A stretch of 51,022 bases of DNA from Cytophagaceae bacterium SCN 52-12 (GCA_001724175.1 MEDT01000045.1:1-51022), one strand, 5' to 3'; shown: positions 8,301-17,340, counted from the stretch's first letter. Notes: generated from the sequence alone by a model not told the origin. Numbers and translations are program-made.

Positions 8301-8567
8301 GCTTTCATAGCCGGGCTGATACCGCTTGTTCTTTCCCACGGCGCCGGCGCGATCGGGAACCGCACCATCGGGGCCAGCGCGCTGGGGGGAATGCTTTTCG
8401 GAACGGTTTTCGGGGTGATCGTGATCCCCGGCCTGTACTATTTCTTTGGCAAGCTGGCCGAAGGGCGCAGCCTGATCAGGAACGAGGGCGATACCTCGCT
8501 TACCGAAGAGTTTGTTCATACGATCGATAAGTTTCCATATACCGAAGAGAGCACAGACAATGAATAG
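5364..8567 (+). CDS. RND efflux pump, HAE1-type inner-membrane transporter
   Basis: This proton-driven multidrug exporter of the AcrB/MexB family has 1067 residues, 12 expected membrane helices and two large periplasmic loops. It starts with the typical M-F-S-N-F-I-Q-R-P-V-F-A motif. TM4 carries G-I-V-V-D-N-A-I-V-V-V-E (Asp408, Asn409), so the second of the two aspartates in the AcrB proton relay is an Asn here. The TM10 lysine is present in G-K-N-A-V-L-I-V-E-F-A (Lys940). It follows the adaptor by 27 bases and its last 8 bases overlap the start of the outer-membrane channel gene, so the three proteins are probably made together as one tripartite pump. Confidence 0.95.
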   Translation: MFSNFIQRPVFAILISVAIVFVGLLAMRTLPTSQFPEISPPMVIVRASYPGASAEVLTESVLIPLEQAVNGVPGMKYMTSDATSAGESNIQIVFDLGTDPDQAVVNVNTRIAQVLNRLPLLVQREGVIVNRVIPSMLMYVNLYSTDPKSDMKFLFNYAGVNMLPELQRISGIGQASMLGSRQYAMRIWLKPDRMRAYNISVDEIMEALDDQSVIGSPGRIGRSDGKRAEALEYVLTYEGRFSNVEQYNNVILRSNPNGENLRLRDVANIELGSEYYDIYSNLNNLPSAAIVLKQTYGSNATEVIQNVKNKLTELKKDFPQGMDYKISYDVSSFLNASTDNVIHTLRDAFILVALVVFVFLGDWRSTLIPTLAVPVSLIGSFACMQLFGLTINMITLFALVLAIGIVVDNAIVVVEAVHTKMEEEHVSPYIAVRKVLGEISGAVIAITLMMTAVFIPVAFMTGPVGIFYRQFSITMASSIIISGVVALTLTPVLCAMILKNTHGQPRKKTWMNRALDSFNNWFEKLTGKYVGLLRLIVNRRVLTFGMLLAFSFGIFGINLKLPSGFIPSEDQGMIYAVVQTPPGSTLERTNDISRKLQGIAEKIDGVESVTALAGYEVLTEGRGSNAGTCLINLKPWNERHHTVTQIIHELEEKSRVIPGATIEFFDPPAVPGYGAAGGFALQLLDKTNSGDYKELEKVNDEFMDELRKRKELSGLFTFFSAKYPQYELQIDNELAMQKGVSIGNAMNTLSILVGSSYELGFIKFQRFFKVFVQASPEYRALPEDILKLYVKNNRDEMVPFSSFMKIVKSQGANEINRYNMYNTASIRGQPAQGFSSGEAIKAVQEVAARTLPRGYSIDWAGLSKDEVVRGNEAIYIFIVVLIFVYIVLASQYESFIIPLAVVLSLPAGIFGSFFLIKVMGLANDIYAQVGLVMLVGLLGKNAVLIVEFAMQKHHEGATVLEAAIEGAKVRFRPILMTSFAFIAGLIPLVLSHGAGAIGNRTIGASALGGMLFGTVFGVIVIPGLYYFFGKLAEGRSLIRNEGDTSLTEEFVHTIDKFPYTEESTDNE

Positions 8568-9993
8568 AAAGAAAATAACGACCGGGATAAGCCTGGTATG
8601 CGCGGCGCTGTCCCTCTTTGCCTGTAGCTTGCCCGTGCTCGTACAGAAAAACCAAAACCAGGAGCTGCCTTCCGCGTTTGGAAGCAAAAGCGATTCGGCC
8701 AGCACGGCTGCGCAGGGCTGGCGGGCATTTTTTAATGATGCAAACCTGGCGGCCCTGATAGATTCCGCCCTCGCCAATAACCAGGAATTGAACATTGTCC
8801 TGCAGGAGATCGGGATGTCGGAAAACGAAATAGAAGCCCGGAAGGGAGAATATCTTCCTTTTGTAACGCTCGGCGGAGGAATGGGGATTGAAAAAGCAGC
8901 CCGTTATACGCAGCTGGGCGCCAGCGAAGCGACTACCGATATCAAGCCGGGAAAAGAGATGCCGGAGCCCCTGGGCGACTTCAAGCTGGGCGCCTACGCC
9001 CGCTGGGAAGCAGATATCTGGCATAAGCTGAGGAATGCAAGAAAGGCCGCAGTGCATCGCTACCTGGCCTCGGTGGAGGGGAGGAACTTTATGGTCACCA
9101 ACCTGGTCGGCGAGATCGCTACCTCTTATTACGAGCTTCTGGCGCTGGATAACCAGCTGCTGATAGTGGAGCAGAATATCGGTATCCAGCAAAATGCGCT
9201 GAGGATGGTAAAGCTTCAGAAAGAAGCTACCAAAGTGACTGAGCTGGCAGTGAAAAGATTTGAAGCGCAGCTCCTGAATACGCAGAGCATGCAGTTTGAG
9301 ATCCGCCAGCGAATTGTCGAGACCGAGAACCGCATCAACGTCCTGGTCGGGCGGTTTCCCCAGCCCGTCGAACGGGATCACAGCAGCTTTTCGGAGCTTG
9401 TCCCCGCGAGAATCCATACCGGGACGCCGGCAGAGCTGCTCGGCAACCGCGCAGATATCCGGCAGGCGGAGCAGGAGCTGGCTGCTGCAAAGCTGGACAT
9501 CCAGGTAGCCCGCGCCAGCTTTTATCCGTCTCTTGGTCTGTCGGCCAATTTTGGTATACAGGCGTTTAACCCGGCTTACCTGGCTAAGCTGCCGGAATCC
9601 CTTTTCTCGACCCTGATAGGCGATATGGCAGGCCCCATCGTAAACAAGAAGGCGATAAGAGCCGGGTATCTCAATGCCAATGCCCGCCAGATCCAGGCCA
9701 TCTACAAATACGAGCAAACGGTGCTGAATGCATTTGCAGAGGTGGTCAACCAGGTGTCGAAGATCGATAACCTGGAAAGGAGCTACGACATGAAATCGAA
9801 GGAGGTAAATACGCTCAACGAGTCTGTCACCATTTCAAACCGGCTCTTCGGGTCAGCCCGCGCCGATTATACCGAGGTGCTGCTTACCCAGCGTGACGCC
9901 ATAGAATCGAGATTCGAGCTTGTCGAAACCAAAATGCAGCAGCTGAGCGCTATGGTAGGGGCTTACCGGGCGTTGGGGGGAGGCTGGAAGTAG
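8560..9993 (+). CDS. Outer-membrane efflux channel, TolC/OprM (NodT) family lipoprotein
   Basis: This is the outer-membrane duct of the tripartite pump. The ATG at 8560, inside the last codons of the pump gene, was chosen because it gives a clean lipoprotein signal with lipobox L-F-A-C (Cys22); an upstream start at 8512 would be read wholly inside the pump gene. The 477-residue protein contains the two repeated OEP domains, with W-R-A-F-F-N-D-A-N-L-A-A-L-I near residue 50, W-E-A-D-I-W-H-K-L-R-N-A-R near 150 (a NodT hallmark) and N-R-A-D-I-R-Q-A-E near 305. It is the last gene of the operon and ends 104 bases before a convergent gene, with an imperfect inverted repeat between them. Confidence 0.93.
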   Translation: MNRKKITTGISLVCAALSLFACSLPVLVQKNQNQELPSAFGSKSDSASTAAQGWRAFFNDANLAALIDSALANNQELNIVLQEIGMSENEIEARKGEYLPFVTLGGGMGIEKAARYTQLGASEATTDIKPGKEMPEPLGDFKLGAYARWEADIWHKLRNARKAAVHRYLASVEGRNFMVTNLVGEIATSYYELLALDNQLLIVEQNIGIQQNALRMVKLQKEATKVTELAVKRFEAQLLNTQSMQFEIRQRIVETENRINVLVGRFPQPVERDHSSFSELVPARIHTGTPAELLGNRADIRQAEQELAAAKLDIQVARASFYPSLGLSANFGIQAFNPAYLAKLPESLFSTLIGDMAGPIVNKKAIRAGYLNANARQIQAIYKYEQTVLNAFAEVVNQVSKIDNLERSYDMKSKEVNTLNESVTISNRLFGSARADYTEVLLTQRDAIESRFELVETKMQQLSAMVGAYRALGGGWK

Positions 9994-10031
9994 AGTACGG
10001 CGAACGTCGGTAAAAATACGGCAAAAAAGTG

Positions 10032-10093
10032 AACTGCAGAGAGGCATAGAAGACACAGTATTAATTCTTGGTGTCCTCTGTGCCTCTGCGGTT
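10032..10093. repeat. REP-like imperfect inverted repeat between convergent genes
   Basis: The left arm 10032-10056 (beginning AACTGCAGAGAGGC) pairs with the right arm 10071-10093 (ending GCCTCTGCGGTT), with few mismatches and a 2-base gap, around an AT-rich loop. It sits between the ends of the efflux channel gene and the EEP-family gene, so it may terminate transcription from both sides. The arm sequence resembles 'cagaggcacagag'-type intergenic repeats I recall from many bacterial genomes. Confidence 0.6.
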
Positions 10094-10097
10094 AAAC

Positions 10098-10940
10098 TCA
10101 GGGAAGCAACTTCACTACTACCGGGTAATGATCAGAAAGATAATCTGTATACCGGTCGTGGATAATATCCGCGGAAACGATCTTCCCGGCCAGGTTCCGG
10201 GAAGTAAACACAAAGTCGATCCGGCGTCCGAACTCGGAAGCATATTGCTTCGTCGGGATGCTGTGTTTGAACGTCTTGTGCATTTTATGAAAGGCGTCGG
10301 TATAACCGGCTTTTTCCATCTGGCCGATGACGCCGTAGTCGATCTGCCCGTTTTTAAGATTGCGGATATGCGCCTCCTGCGTTTCGCGCTCCTGCATTGA
10401 ACGGACCAGGGCATCGGTATACTGCGCTTTGTCCGTCTCGGATACCGCGTTGAAATCGCCGGAGAAAATGATCTTTGCGCCGGGCGGCAGAAGTTTCGCG
10501 TGGGCGATGATCTGGGCGATCTCCCTGTTGCGCTTTTCCTGGTTATGAGGGGAGAGGTGCAATACAAAGATATGGTAGTCCAGCACGTTGGCATAAATAT
10601 AGCCGTGCCACATATTGTCCAGCACTTTCTGGACATTCACAATCGGGTATCTGGACGTAAGCGCCACGGGGTAGCCCGGCTCTTTGGCCAGGATCGCATA
10701 GGAATGTCCATACCGGGCAGCGAATTCTTCCAGGGTCTTCTGGGTAAATTTATTGGTTTCCTGGAAGGCGACAATATCCGGCCCTATGTCTTTTACCCAG
10801 CTCACAAAATCAGCCTTTAATGTCGAATCATTTTTAAAGCCTTCGAGGATGTTGTAGCTGAGATACGTGATCGGCTTTTGTGAAACTCCGATTAACGGAA
10901 CGGCGAAATATATCAGGGAAAAAAGCAGGAGTTGTTTCAT
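10098..10940 (-). CDS. Secreted endonuclease/exonuclease/phosphatase (EEP) family hydrolase
   Basis: This 280-residue enzyme has a Sec signal peptide (M-K-Q-L-L-L-F-S-L-I then cleavage near V-S-Q, residue ~20). All the EEP active-site blocks are visible in order: S-Y-N-I-L (Asn), D-I-V-A-F-Q-E-T (metal-binding Glu), H-L-S-P-H-N, S-G-D-F-N-A (Asp/Asn), R-I-D-F-V-F and the final S-D-H-Y-P-V (Asp/His). The family cleaves phosphodiesters or phosphomonoesters in nucleic acids, phospholipids or inositol phosphates, and the substrate cannot be assigned. It is downstream of glpK on the same strand, separated by ~105 bases filled with short tandem repeats. Confidence 0.88.
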   Translation of the reverse strand: MKQLLLFSLIYFAVPLIGVSQKPITYLSYNILEGFKNDSTLKADFVSWVKDIGPDIVAFQETNKFTQKTLEEFAARYGHSYAILAKEPGYPVALTSRYPIVNVQKVLDNMWHGYIYANVLDYHIFVLHLSPHNQEKRNREIAQIIAHAKLLPPGAKIIFSGDFNAVSETDKAQYTDALVRSMQERETQEAHIRNLKNGQIDYGVIGQMEKAGYTDAFHKMHKTFKHSIPTKQYASEFGRRIDFVFTSRNLAGKIVSADIIHDRYTDYLSDHYPVVVKLLP

Positions 10941-10952
10941 TATAATTAGTTG

Positions 10953-11003
10953 ATTAGCTGATGTGATAATTAGCTGATGTGATGATTAGCCGATGTGATG
11001 ATT
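10953..11003. repeat. 16-bp tandem repeat, three copies
   Basis: Three 16-base units at 10953-10968, 10969-10984 and 10985-11000 follow the pattern ATTAGCTGATGTGATR, and a fourth begins (ATT). The units differ at one or two positions. They lie between the EEP gene start and glpK. The segment ATGTGATAAT (10961-10970) is the reverse complement of ATTATCACAT (11025-11034) in the neighbouring array, so the transcript could fold on itself. Confidence 0.8.
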
Positions 11004-11011
11004 TTTTTATT

Positions 11012-11043
11012 AACACATTAACACATTATCACATTAACACATC
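11012..11043. repeat. 8-bp tandem repeat, four copies
   Basis: Units AACACATT, AACACATT, ATCACATT and AACACATC occupy 11012-11043 and end directly at the glpK stop codon (11045). Together with the 16-bp array at 10953-11003 they form an inverted pair of amplified arms around a T-rich centre. Confidence 0.8.
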
Positions 11044-11044
11044 A

Positions 11045-12544
11045 TTAAACTACCCAATCCAGCGACTTGCTGATCGCCTTTTTCCATCCTTTGTACAGCT
11101 TAATCCTGGTAGCATTGTCCATATCGGCTTTATAGACCGCGCCGGCTTCCCAGTTTGCTTTCATGTCATCTATGCTGTCCCAGAAGCCGACCGCGAGGCC
11201 TGCGGCGTAAGCGGCTCCGAGGGCAGTGGTCTCCGTTACTTTCGGGGCGATCACCTGTACATCGAGCATGTCGGCCTGGAACTGCATCAGGAGCTCGTTA
11301 GCGACCATTCCTCCGTCGACCCGGAGGTTGGTAAGCGGGATACCCGAATCCTGTTCCATGGCTCTTACCACGTCCAGTGTCTGGTAGGCGGTTGCTTCCA
11401 GCACGGCCCGCGCGATATGTCCTTTGTTGACATACCGGGTAAGCCCGGCAATCACGCCGCGCGCGTCGCTGCGCCAGTAAGGAGCGTAAAGGCCGGAAAA
11501 CGCCGGCACAAAATAGGCGCCGCCGTTGTCCCCGACCGTCCTTGCCAGGGCCTCGATTTCTTTGCTGTCTTTGATCAGCCCGAGGTTATCCCTCAGCCAT
11601 TGGACCAGGGCACCGCCTATCGCAATGCTTCCTTCCAATGCATATTGTGCGGGCTGGTCGCCGAATTTATAAGCGAGAGTGGTAAGAAGGCCGTTTTTGG
11701 AGATTTTCAGGTCATTGCCTGTGTTGAGCACCATAAAACAGCCGGTGCCGTAGGTATTTTTGGCCATGCCGGGGTTGAAGCATACCTGGCCGACAAGAGC
11801 AGCATGCTGGTCCCCGAGATCTCCTGCTATCGGGACATCGGGAAGCACCTCCGATTTCATATAGCCGTAAACTTCGCTGCTGCTCCTGATAACCGGGAGC
11901 ATCGCCCCGGGGATCCCGAACTTTTCCAGCATTGCATTGTCCCATTCCAGCGTATAAAGGTTCATAAGCTGTGTTCTGCTCGCGTTTGTAACGTCGGTCA
12001 CATGGATGCCTCCTTTGGGGCCGCCTGTGAAATGCCAGATGAGAAAGGTGTCTATATTGCCGAAGAGCGCCTCGCCTTTTTCCGCATCCGCTCTCAGTCC
12101 TTCGACATTTTCCAGCAACCATTTGATTTTCAACCCGCTGAAATAGGTAGCGACCGGCAGGCCGGTAATTGCCCTGAACTGGTCGGCTCCGCCGTCTTTT
12201 TCGAGCGCAGTCACGTAGTCCTCGGTCCTGGTATCCTGCCAGACGAGGGCGTTGTAGTAGGGCTTGCCTGTACGTTTATTCCATACGACCGTAGTTTCGC
12301 GCTGGTTGGTGATCCCTATGGCTGCGATATCGTGCGCCGAAGCCGACGCCTTTATGCGGGCTATTGCCACAACTTCAAACGAGTTTTCGAGTATTTCTTC
12401 CGGGTTATGCTCTACCCAGCCCGGCCGGGGATATATCTGCTCGTGCTCTTTCTGGCTCGTTGAAATAATATTTCCTTTCCTGTCAAAAAGAATACAACGG
12501 GTGCTGGTAGTACCCTGGTCAATGGCCGCAATATATCTCGACAT
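11045..12544 (-). CDS. glpK: Glycerol kinase
   Basis: This cytoplasmic enzyme phosphorylates glycerol to sn-glycerol 3-phosphate with ATP. It has 499 residues, the usual length. FGGY-kinase motifs are clear: [10 protein letters not shown] at the N-terminus (phosphate 1), G-D-Q-H-A-A-L near residue 245 with the catalytic Asp, Y-G-T-G-C-F near residue 265, [11 protein letters not shown] near 310, and the adenosine motif R-V-D-G-G-M-V-A-N near 405. No glycerol facilitator or glycerol-3-phosphate dehydrogenase gene adjoins it. It follows the MutS-like gene by 50 bases on the same strand and could be read through from it. Confidence 0.97.
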   Translation of the reverse strand: MSRYIAAIDQGTTSTRCILFDRKGNIISTSQKEHEQIYPRPGWVEHNPEEILENSFEVVAIARIKASASAHDIAAIGITNQRETTVVWNKRTGKPYYNALVWQDTRTEDYVTALEKDGGADQFRAITGLPVATYFSGLKIKWLLENVEGLRADAEKGEALFGNIDTFLIWHFTGGPKGGIHVTDVTNASRTQLMNLYTLEWDNAMLEKFGIPGAMLPVIRSSSEVYGYMKSEVLPDVPIAGDLGDQHAALVGQVCFNPGMAKNTYGTGCFMVLNTGNDLKISKNGLLTTLAYKFGDQPAQYALEGSIAIGGALVQWLRDNLGLIKDSKEIEALARTVGDNGGAYFVPAFSGLYAPYWRSDARGVIAGLTRYVNKGHIARAVLEATAYQTLDVVRAMEQDSGIPLTNLRVDGGMVANELLMQFQADMLDVQVIAPKVTETTALGAAYAAGLAVGFWDSIDDMKANWEAGAVYKADMDNATRIKLYKGWKKAISKSLDWVV

Positions 12545-12594
12545 AAGGTTTTTGTTTTGGTGTCTGTCCGGAACCTTAAAAAGACTGCCCGAAG

Positions 12595-14385
12595 CTAATT
12601 CTCACTATCGTCGTCTACTTTAATGCCCATCATCCGCATCAGCTCCGACGCGTTAAAACTGGAGCAGGTGCCTTCGTTAAGCTTGTAGTCGAAAGTGATC
12701 TGACCGTTTGAAAGATCCGAGCGGAAGTTGAAGTTACGGACATACGGCTGGCTGTCGCCCCAGCTGCCGAGCTCAAGGTCGTGCGTCGACACCAGACCGG
12801 AAGCATTGAGAGGATGCAGCTGCCTGATCAGCGCGGCGGCGCCGCGGTGCCGGTCTGCCGAGTTGGTGCCCTTCAGGATTTCATCCAGGAGATAGAAAAC
12901 CGGTATCCTGTTTTCCTGCCCGGCCAGCCCGATCAGCTGTTTGAGACGCTTCAGCTCCGCATAGAAGGAAGAAGTGTTTTCTTCCAGCGAATCCTGGGTA
13001 CGCATGCTGGTAAATACCTGCATCAGCGTGCAGGACATGCTTTCTGCCGGCACTACGCCGCCGGCCTGCGCCAGTACCAGGTTGATCCCTATCGTCCTCA
13101 GGAAGGTGCTCTTGCCCGACATATTGGAGCCTGTGATCAGTACGGTCTGACCCTGGCCGGACATCGCGAAGTCGTTACAAACCCTTTTCCCCGCCGGGAT
13201 CAGCGGGTGGCCGACCGACTTGCAGGTAATTTCCAGCTCTTTCCCCCAATGTACTTCGGGGATAATTTGTTCCGGGTTGGCGAAGGCATGGCCCGCCATA
13301 CTGTTAAGCGCTTCGATATTCGCCAGGGAATCCAGCCACTCCGGGAAACGGTCTCTGTACTTTTCTTTCCATTTCTCGAGCGCATCGAGACAGATCAGGT
13401 CCCACATGGAAGGGATACCGACAAATAATGCAAAGTAGGCATTGGCCCGGAAGTCAAGCCGGCTGAACCAGCCTCCGAGCTCCCTGAATGCGCCTTCGGC
13501 TTCATGGGCGCTATGCAGCTGCTGCGACCACCATTTACCCTTAAAGGACTGGCTGCCTGCCAGCGCCATCAGGTCGGCGTAGGCTACGAGCGTAGACCCG
13601 ATGTTGAGGGTCTGGTCGGTGAGCTGCCGGATATGGCTTGCATACCGTCTCAATACAAGGATATGTACGGCCAGGCTGAAGCCCAGGGGCCACAACGGAA
13701 GGAGGTTCAACGCCCAGCCTGCCAGCAGCAGGGCCGTGACGACCGCCCACCATTTCCACTTCAGTCCTTTTAGAAGAGTAGGATCGATCTGTGTTTTGAT
13801 CCAGGTATCGAGCGCCCCTATATGTTGGGTCGCATTTTTATGCAGCAGGGCGGTAGCCTGCCAGTTTTGCCGCCAATCGTAATGCCCGCGGCTTTCGGCC
13901 AGCGCCTGCTGTCTTTCCAGGATGGTTTCCAGGGGAGCCGGGTTGGCAAGCCAGTGTGCGAACCTTTCGCTTCCGAGGGCAGTTTGAGTACGGTTCAGCA
14001 GCCTGTAAAGAGAATGTTTGCCGAATATATCCAGGTCGCCCGAATAGGCGTGCAGGCCGTCCTTGTAAATGTCCCCGGTATCTTCCCGTACAAACCCGTA
14101 GTCCAGCCTTATCTCTTCATCGATATTGACCGACAGGATATTCTGGTAAAACCGAAGCTGTCGCTGGGCCGATTGCTGGATACGCATCAGGGCCAGGAAA
14201 GCCGTCACTGCAATCAGGGTGACCAAAGGCCATATATTCCCGCCCTGGCTGATCCAGAGCCATATTGATGCGACTACCGCCGCAAACCCGGCTAGTCTTA
14301 ACAGGGAATAGAAGTTGACCTTTTTCTGTGCCCCGGCCTTCCTTTCCGTTGCTGTTTTCTGCTGAGCTGTAAAATGATTTTTCAA
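12595..14385 (-). CDS. Membrane-anchored MutS-family ATPase
   Basis: The protein has 596 residues. The C-terminal ~230 residues are a MutS-type ABC ATPase with Walker [10 protein letters not shown] (~417-425), Walker [14 protein letters not shown] (~500) and the trailing S-T-H-D-L-E-L motif. The N-terminal half lacks the mismatch-recognition domain of MutS. It instead holds hydrophobic segments at ~30-45, ~50-65 and ~215-245, so it should sit in the inner membrane. It is thus not the housekeeping mismatch-repair protein but a member of the MutS-related group seen in Bacteroidota, whose function is unknown to me. Its ATG overlaps the stop of the ABC exporter gene by four bases, which implies coupled translation. 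Confidence 0.85.
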   Translation of the reverse strand: MKNHFTAQQKTATERKAGAQKKVNFYSLLRLAGFAAVVASIWLWISQGGNIWPLVTLIAVTAFLALMRIQQSAQRQLRFYQNILSVNIDEEIRLDYGFVREDTGDIYKDGLHAYSGDLDIFGKHSLYRLLNRTQTALGSERFAHWLANPAPLETILERQQALAESRGHYDWRQNWQATALLHKNATQHIGALDTWIKTQIDPTLLKGLKWKWWAVVTALLLAGWALNLLPLWPLGFSLAVHILVLRRYASHIRQLTDQTLNIGSTLVAYADLMALAGSQSFKGKWWSQQLHSAHEAEGAFRELGGWFSRLDFRANAYFALFVGIPSMWDLICLDALEKWKEKYRDRFPEWLDSLANIEALNSMAGHAFANPEQIIPEVHWGKELEITCKSVGHPLIPAGKRVCNDFAMSGQGQTVLITGSNMSGKSTFLRTIGINLVLAQAGGVVPAESMSCTLMQVFTSMRTQDSLEENTSSFYAELKRLKQLIGLAGQENRIPVFYLLDEILKGTNSADRHRGAAALIRQLHPLNASGLVSTHDLELGSWGDSQPYVRNFNFRSDLSNGQITFDYKLNEGTCSSFNASELMRMMGIKVDDDSEN

Positions 14386-16253
14386 AGGAGATCGGTACTT
14401 AATAAATCTTTGTTTTCGCGGCCTTCTGTCACGGCTTCGAATTGCAGCCTGATCAGGTTGGCGTAAAGGCCGTTTTCTATTGCAGTAAGCTGTGTGTGGG
14501 TGCCGCTTTCCGCGATAACGCCGTCGCGTATGACGTATATCTTATCCACTTTGTTGATGGTGGCGAGCCGGTGGGCTATAACCAGGGTCGTCCTGTTTTT
14601 CATCAGCTCGTTCAGCGCTTCCTGGACGAGCTTCTCCGATTCGGCGTCGAGCGAGCTGGTTGCTTCATCGAGGATCAGGATTTTGGGATCTTTCAGGATG
14701 GCCCTGGCAATGGCAATGCGCTGCCGCTGCCCGCCCGAAAGCTTGATCCCTCTCTCCCCAACGACCGTGTCGAACTTTTCGGGAAACGATTCGATGAACT
14801 GCAGGGCATTGGCTTTCCGGGCTGCCGAATGAACTTCTTCGAAGGAAGCTCCCGGTTTACCGTAAGAGATGTTTTCGAGGATGGTGCCGCCGAAGAGTAT
14901 GACCTCCTGGGGAACAATAGCGATATTTTTTCTCAGCTCGTGGAGGTTGAAGTCCGATACAGGCTTCCCGTCGATCCGGATGGCCCCGCCGTCTGTTTCG
15001 TAAAAACGCATGAGCAGCTGGATGATCGTAGATTTTCCCGCGCCGCTATGGCCGACCAGGGCGATCCGCTCGCCGGGCCGAACCGTCATATTGATCCCCT
15101 TCAGCACTTCCACATCTTTACGCGAGGGGTAGGAAAAGCGCACGTTGTCGTAAACTATGCTGCCTGTTACGGGTTGATAAGATTGCGCCCGGCCGGCATT
15201 CAGGTCAAGCTCGGGCTCTTCTTCCAGTATTTCCAGGACCCTTTCAGATGCGCCGATCGTACGGTTGATCTGCGCATACATATCGCCGAGGCTGTTGAGC
15301 GCCCCGCCTATGTAGGCGGTATATATCACAAAAGTAAACAGGTCGGATACGCTGAGCTCGCCGGCCTGGATCAGGCTGGCTCCGAACCAGACAATGCATA
15401 CTATCCCGCCGAACATGACCAGGATAAGGAACGACACGAAGAAACCGCGATAGGTCGCAGCTTCGAGCAGGAGCGAAACTACCCGGTCGAGAGACGATCC
15501 GTAGCGTTTGATCTCCAACGATTCGTTTGTAAACGCCTTGACGGTGTGCACGTTCTGGAAAGTTTCCTCCACGACTACATTGGCCCTAGCAAGCTCGGTC
15601 TGCGCATGTTTGGAAAGACGCCTGATGTAGCGTCCGAAAAAAACAGCGGCAAATACCAGCAGAGGGAAGGTCGCCAGCATGAAAAGCGTAAGCTTGGCCG
15701 AGGTATAGAGCAGGAATACGGTACCGATAATGAGTGTGGCGCCCTGGCGGAAAAACTCGGCAAGGGTAAATGAAAGCACATTGTCGAGATAGGACACGTC
15801 GGAGGTGACGCGGCTGGTGAGCTCGCCTACGCGGTTGGTTTCAAAAAATGTGATGGGAAGGCAGATGATCTTCGAGTAAAGATCTTTGCGGACGTCCGCC
15901 ATCGCTCTTTCGCTTACCCTGGTAAAAAGGAAGATCCTGAAAAAGGAAAAGACAGCCTGGAGCACCAGGATGCCGAAAAGAAAGCTGATGATCTGGTTCA
16001 GGGTATATTTGCTGCCGCCCTGCAGTACCTCCACTATCTCCCCGACAGCTTTCGGGAAAACGAGCGACGTACCTGTCGCCAGTATCAGGAAAACAAAACC
16101 CAGGAGGAAGATATTTCTATAGGGTAGTGTATAGCGAAAAATTTTCAGCGTCTTTTTCAGCCCTTCCCTGCGGATGGGCTTCGTCGCGAAAAAAGATACT
16201 TCACTGTCGTCAGGCGTATCTTCGGGACTCTTAAATTCTCTTCTTTTAGCCAT
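14382..16253 (-). CDS. ABC exporter, fused permease and ATPase (MsbA/LmrA-like half transporter)
   Basis: This 623-residue type IV ABC exporter works as a homodimer in the inner membrane. Six helices occupy roughly residues 45-340. The ATPase domain has Walker A L-V-G-H-S-G-A-G-K-S-T (~397-407), signature L-S-G-G-Q-R-Q-R-I-A-I-A (~504), Walker B I-L-I-L-D-E-A-T-S-S-L-D (~522) and the H-loop I-A-H-R-L-A-T-I. The lipid A flippase MsbA and multidrug exporters share this layout, so the substrate is open. It lies 29 bases after gldB and its end overlaps the MutS-like gene by four bases, making a gldB-ABC-mutS-like-glpK run on the minus strand. Confidence 0.93.
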   Translation of the reverse strand: MAKRREFKSPEDTPDDSEVSFFATKPIRREGLKKTLKIFRYTLPYRNIFLLGFVFLILATGTSLVFPKAVGEIVEVLQGGSKYTLNQIISFLFGILVLQAVFSFFRIFLFTRVSERAMADVRKDLYSKIICLPITFFETNRVGELTSRVTSDVSYLDNVLSFTLAEFFRQGATLIIGTVFLLYTSAKLTLFMLATFPLLVFAAVFFGRYIRRLSKHAQTELARANVVVEETFQNVHTVKAFTNESLEIKRYGSSLDRVVSLLLEAATYRGFFVSFLILVMFGGIVCIVWFGASLIQAGELSVSDLFTFVIYTAYIGGALNSLGDMYAQINRTIGASERVLEILEEEPELDLNAGRAQSYQPVTGSIVYDNVRFSYPSRKDVEVLKGINMTVRPGERIALVGHSGAGKSTIIQLLMRFYETDGGAIRIDGKPVSDFNLHELRKNIAIVPQEVILFGGTILENISYGKPGASFEEVHSAARKANALQFIESFPEKFDTVVGERGIKLSGGQRQRIAIARAILKDPKILILDEATSSLDAESEKLVQEALNELMKNRTTLVIAHRLATINKVDKIYVIRDGVIAESGTHTQLTAIENGLYANLIRLQFEAVTEGRENKDLLSTDLL

Positions 16254-16282
16254 AATGATTTTTTGTCTCGGGCAGCGGCCGC

Positions 16283-17290
16283 TTACCGGTCGTCCCTCTG
16301 TCCTTTGTACCCCGATTCGGTGAGGATCGCCCGCGCATTGTCGTTAGCCATTACCTCCTGGAGCGTCAGGTCGGGATGCTCTGTGAAGAGCCTGCTCACA
16401 ATACGCCATCCCACCCAGCGTCCGATCCCGCCGGGCACGTCCTCGCCGATCTCGAAAGTGACGGGACGCTCGCCTACGTATTTCTGCTTTTTTAGCTCAA
16501 GATTTTCGTACAGGAGCTTATTCGTCGTCAGGTGTGCCCAGATCTCCTTCTGCGAGACATTGGCTTTGGAGAGATCCTCCTGCGAAAAGCCCAGTATGAG
16601 ACTGTCGGGAGTTGCCGGCATCATATGTCTTACAAACTCGAAATTCTTGCCGTACCAGACCATATCGCCCAGGAGGGTCCTGTCTTCCGGGTTTAGCCGG
16701 TTGTATTTCTGCGCTTCAAAAAACATGATCGACGGGGCGATGTATTCCTTCTGGTAACGGGGCAGCTGGTAGTTATGCACATCCGGGCGGAACCTCACAC
16801 CCGGCCCCCCGAAATAGTCAAGGCCGATAATGATCAGTGAGTCCGAAATGAAAAGATCGCTTCCCAGGAAACCCGTTACCATTGTCTGTATCCTGGGCAC
16901 CTGCGCCTCGGGATAGTAATATTTCAGGTGCCGGAAGGCATTTTCAAGAGGGAGGGCTACGGATTTGTCGAACCCTGCGAAGATCGTATCGAGCTGGCTT
17001 TTGAAGTCCCGCAGCGCGGGATTGGAGATATTCTGGTAGAGTTTCGCGGCAAGCAGCGGTTTTTCCATGGACAGATCCGGGAGATAAAGCATTGCGAGCG
17101 AGGGATATTTATTGAGAAAATCCAAAACTTCAGCCTCGGTGCCGCAGGCAAAGAGCTGCGCCTCCAGGCGCTCTGCAGGCATCGAAACCGTGATGCCCGA
17201 TACATCGACCTCTTTTTTGCCATTTTTCCCGCAACCGGCCAGGATCAGCATCGAAACCAGCAATAGTATTACGTTCTCCTTACACATCAT
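16283..17290 (-). CDS. gldB: Gliding motility lipoprotein GldB
   Basis: This 335-residue protein has a lipoprotein signal ending L-I-L-A-G-C (Cys ~20), so it is membrane anchored. The body matches the GldB family of Bacteroidota: an early E-A-Q-L-F-A block, L-Y-L-P-D-L-S-M, P-A-L-R-D-F near residue 95, Y-Y-P-E-A-Q-V-P near 125, G-L-D-Y-F-G-G-P-G near 160, and a Zn-peptidase-like region with W-A-H-L-T-T-N near 250. GldB is needed for gliding in Flavobacterium johnsoniae, but homologues are also found in non-gliding Bacteroidota. Two ATG codons are possible at the start (residues 1 and 2). The upstream side shares a short region with the divergent his leader, and a minus-strand TAnnTTTG box (17320-17327) lies 30 bases from its start. 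Confidence 0.85.
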   Translation of the reverse strand: MMCKENVILLLVSMLILAGCGKNGKKEVDVSGITVSMPAERLEAQLFACGTEAEVLDFLNKYPSLAMLYLPDLSMEKPLLAAKLYQNISNPALRDFKSQLDTIFAGFDKSVALPLENAFRHLKYYYPEAQVPRIQTMVTGFLGSDLFISDSLIIIGLDYFGGPGVRFRPDVHNYQLPRYQKEYIAPSIMFFEAQKYNRLNPEDRTLLGDMVWYGKNFEFVRHMMPATPDSLILGFSQEDLSKANVSQKEIWAHLTTNKLLYENLELKKQKYVGERPVTFEIGEDVPGGIGRWVGWRIVSRLFTEHPDLTLQEVMANDNARAILTESGYKGQRDDR

Positions 17291-17340
17291 CTTTGCAAAA
17301 ACTAAAGGTTTTCGAGCGGCAAAATTAGGTAAATTTTACA

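Noticed and set aside
10979..12463. 494-codon ORF antisense to glpK
   Set aside because: glpK is certain on the other strand. The long open frame is a by-product of its GC-rich codon use, and it starts in the tandem repeats.
14442..15773. 443-codon ORF antisense to the ABC exporter
   Set aside because: Shadow of a well-supported gene with all ABC motifs on the minus strand.
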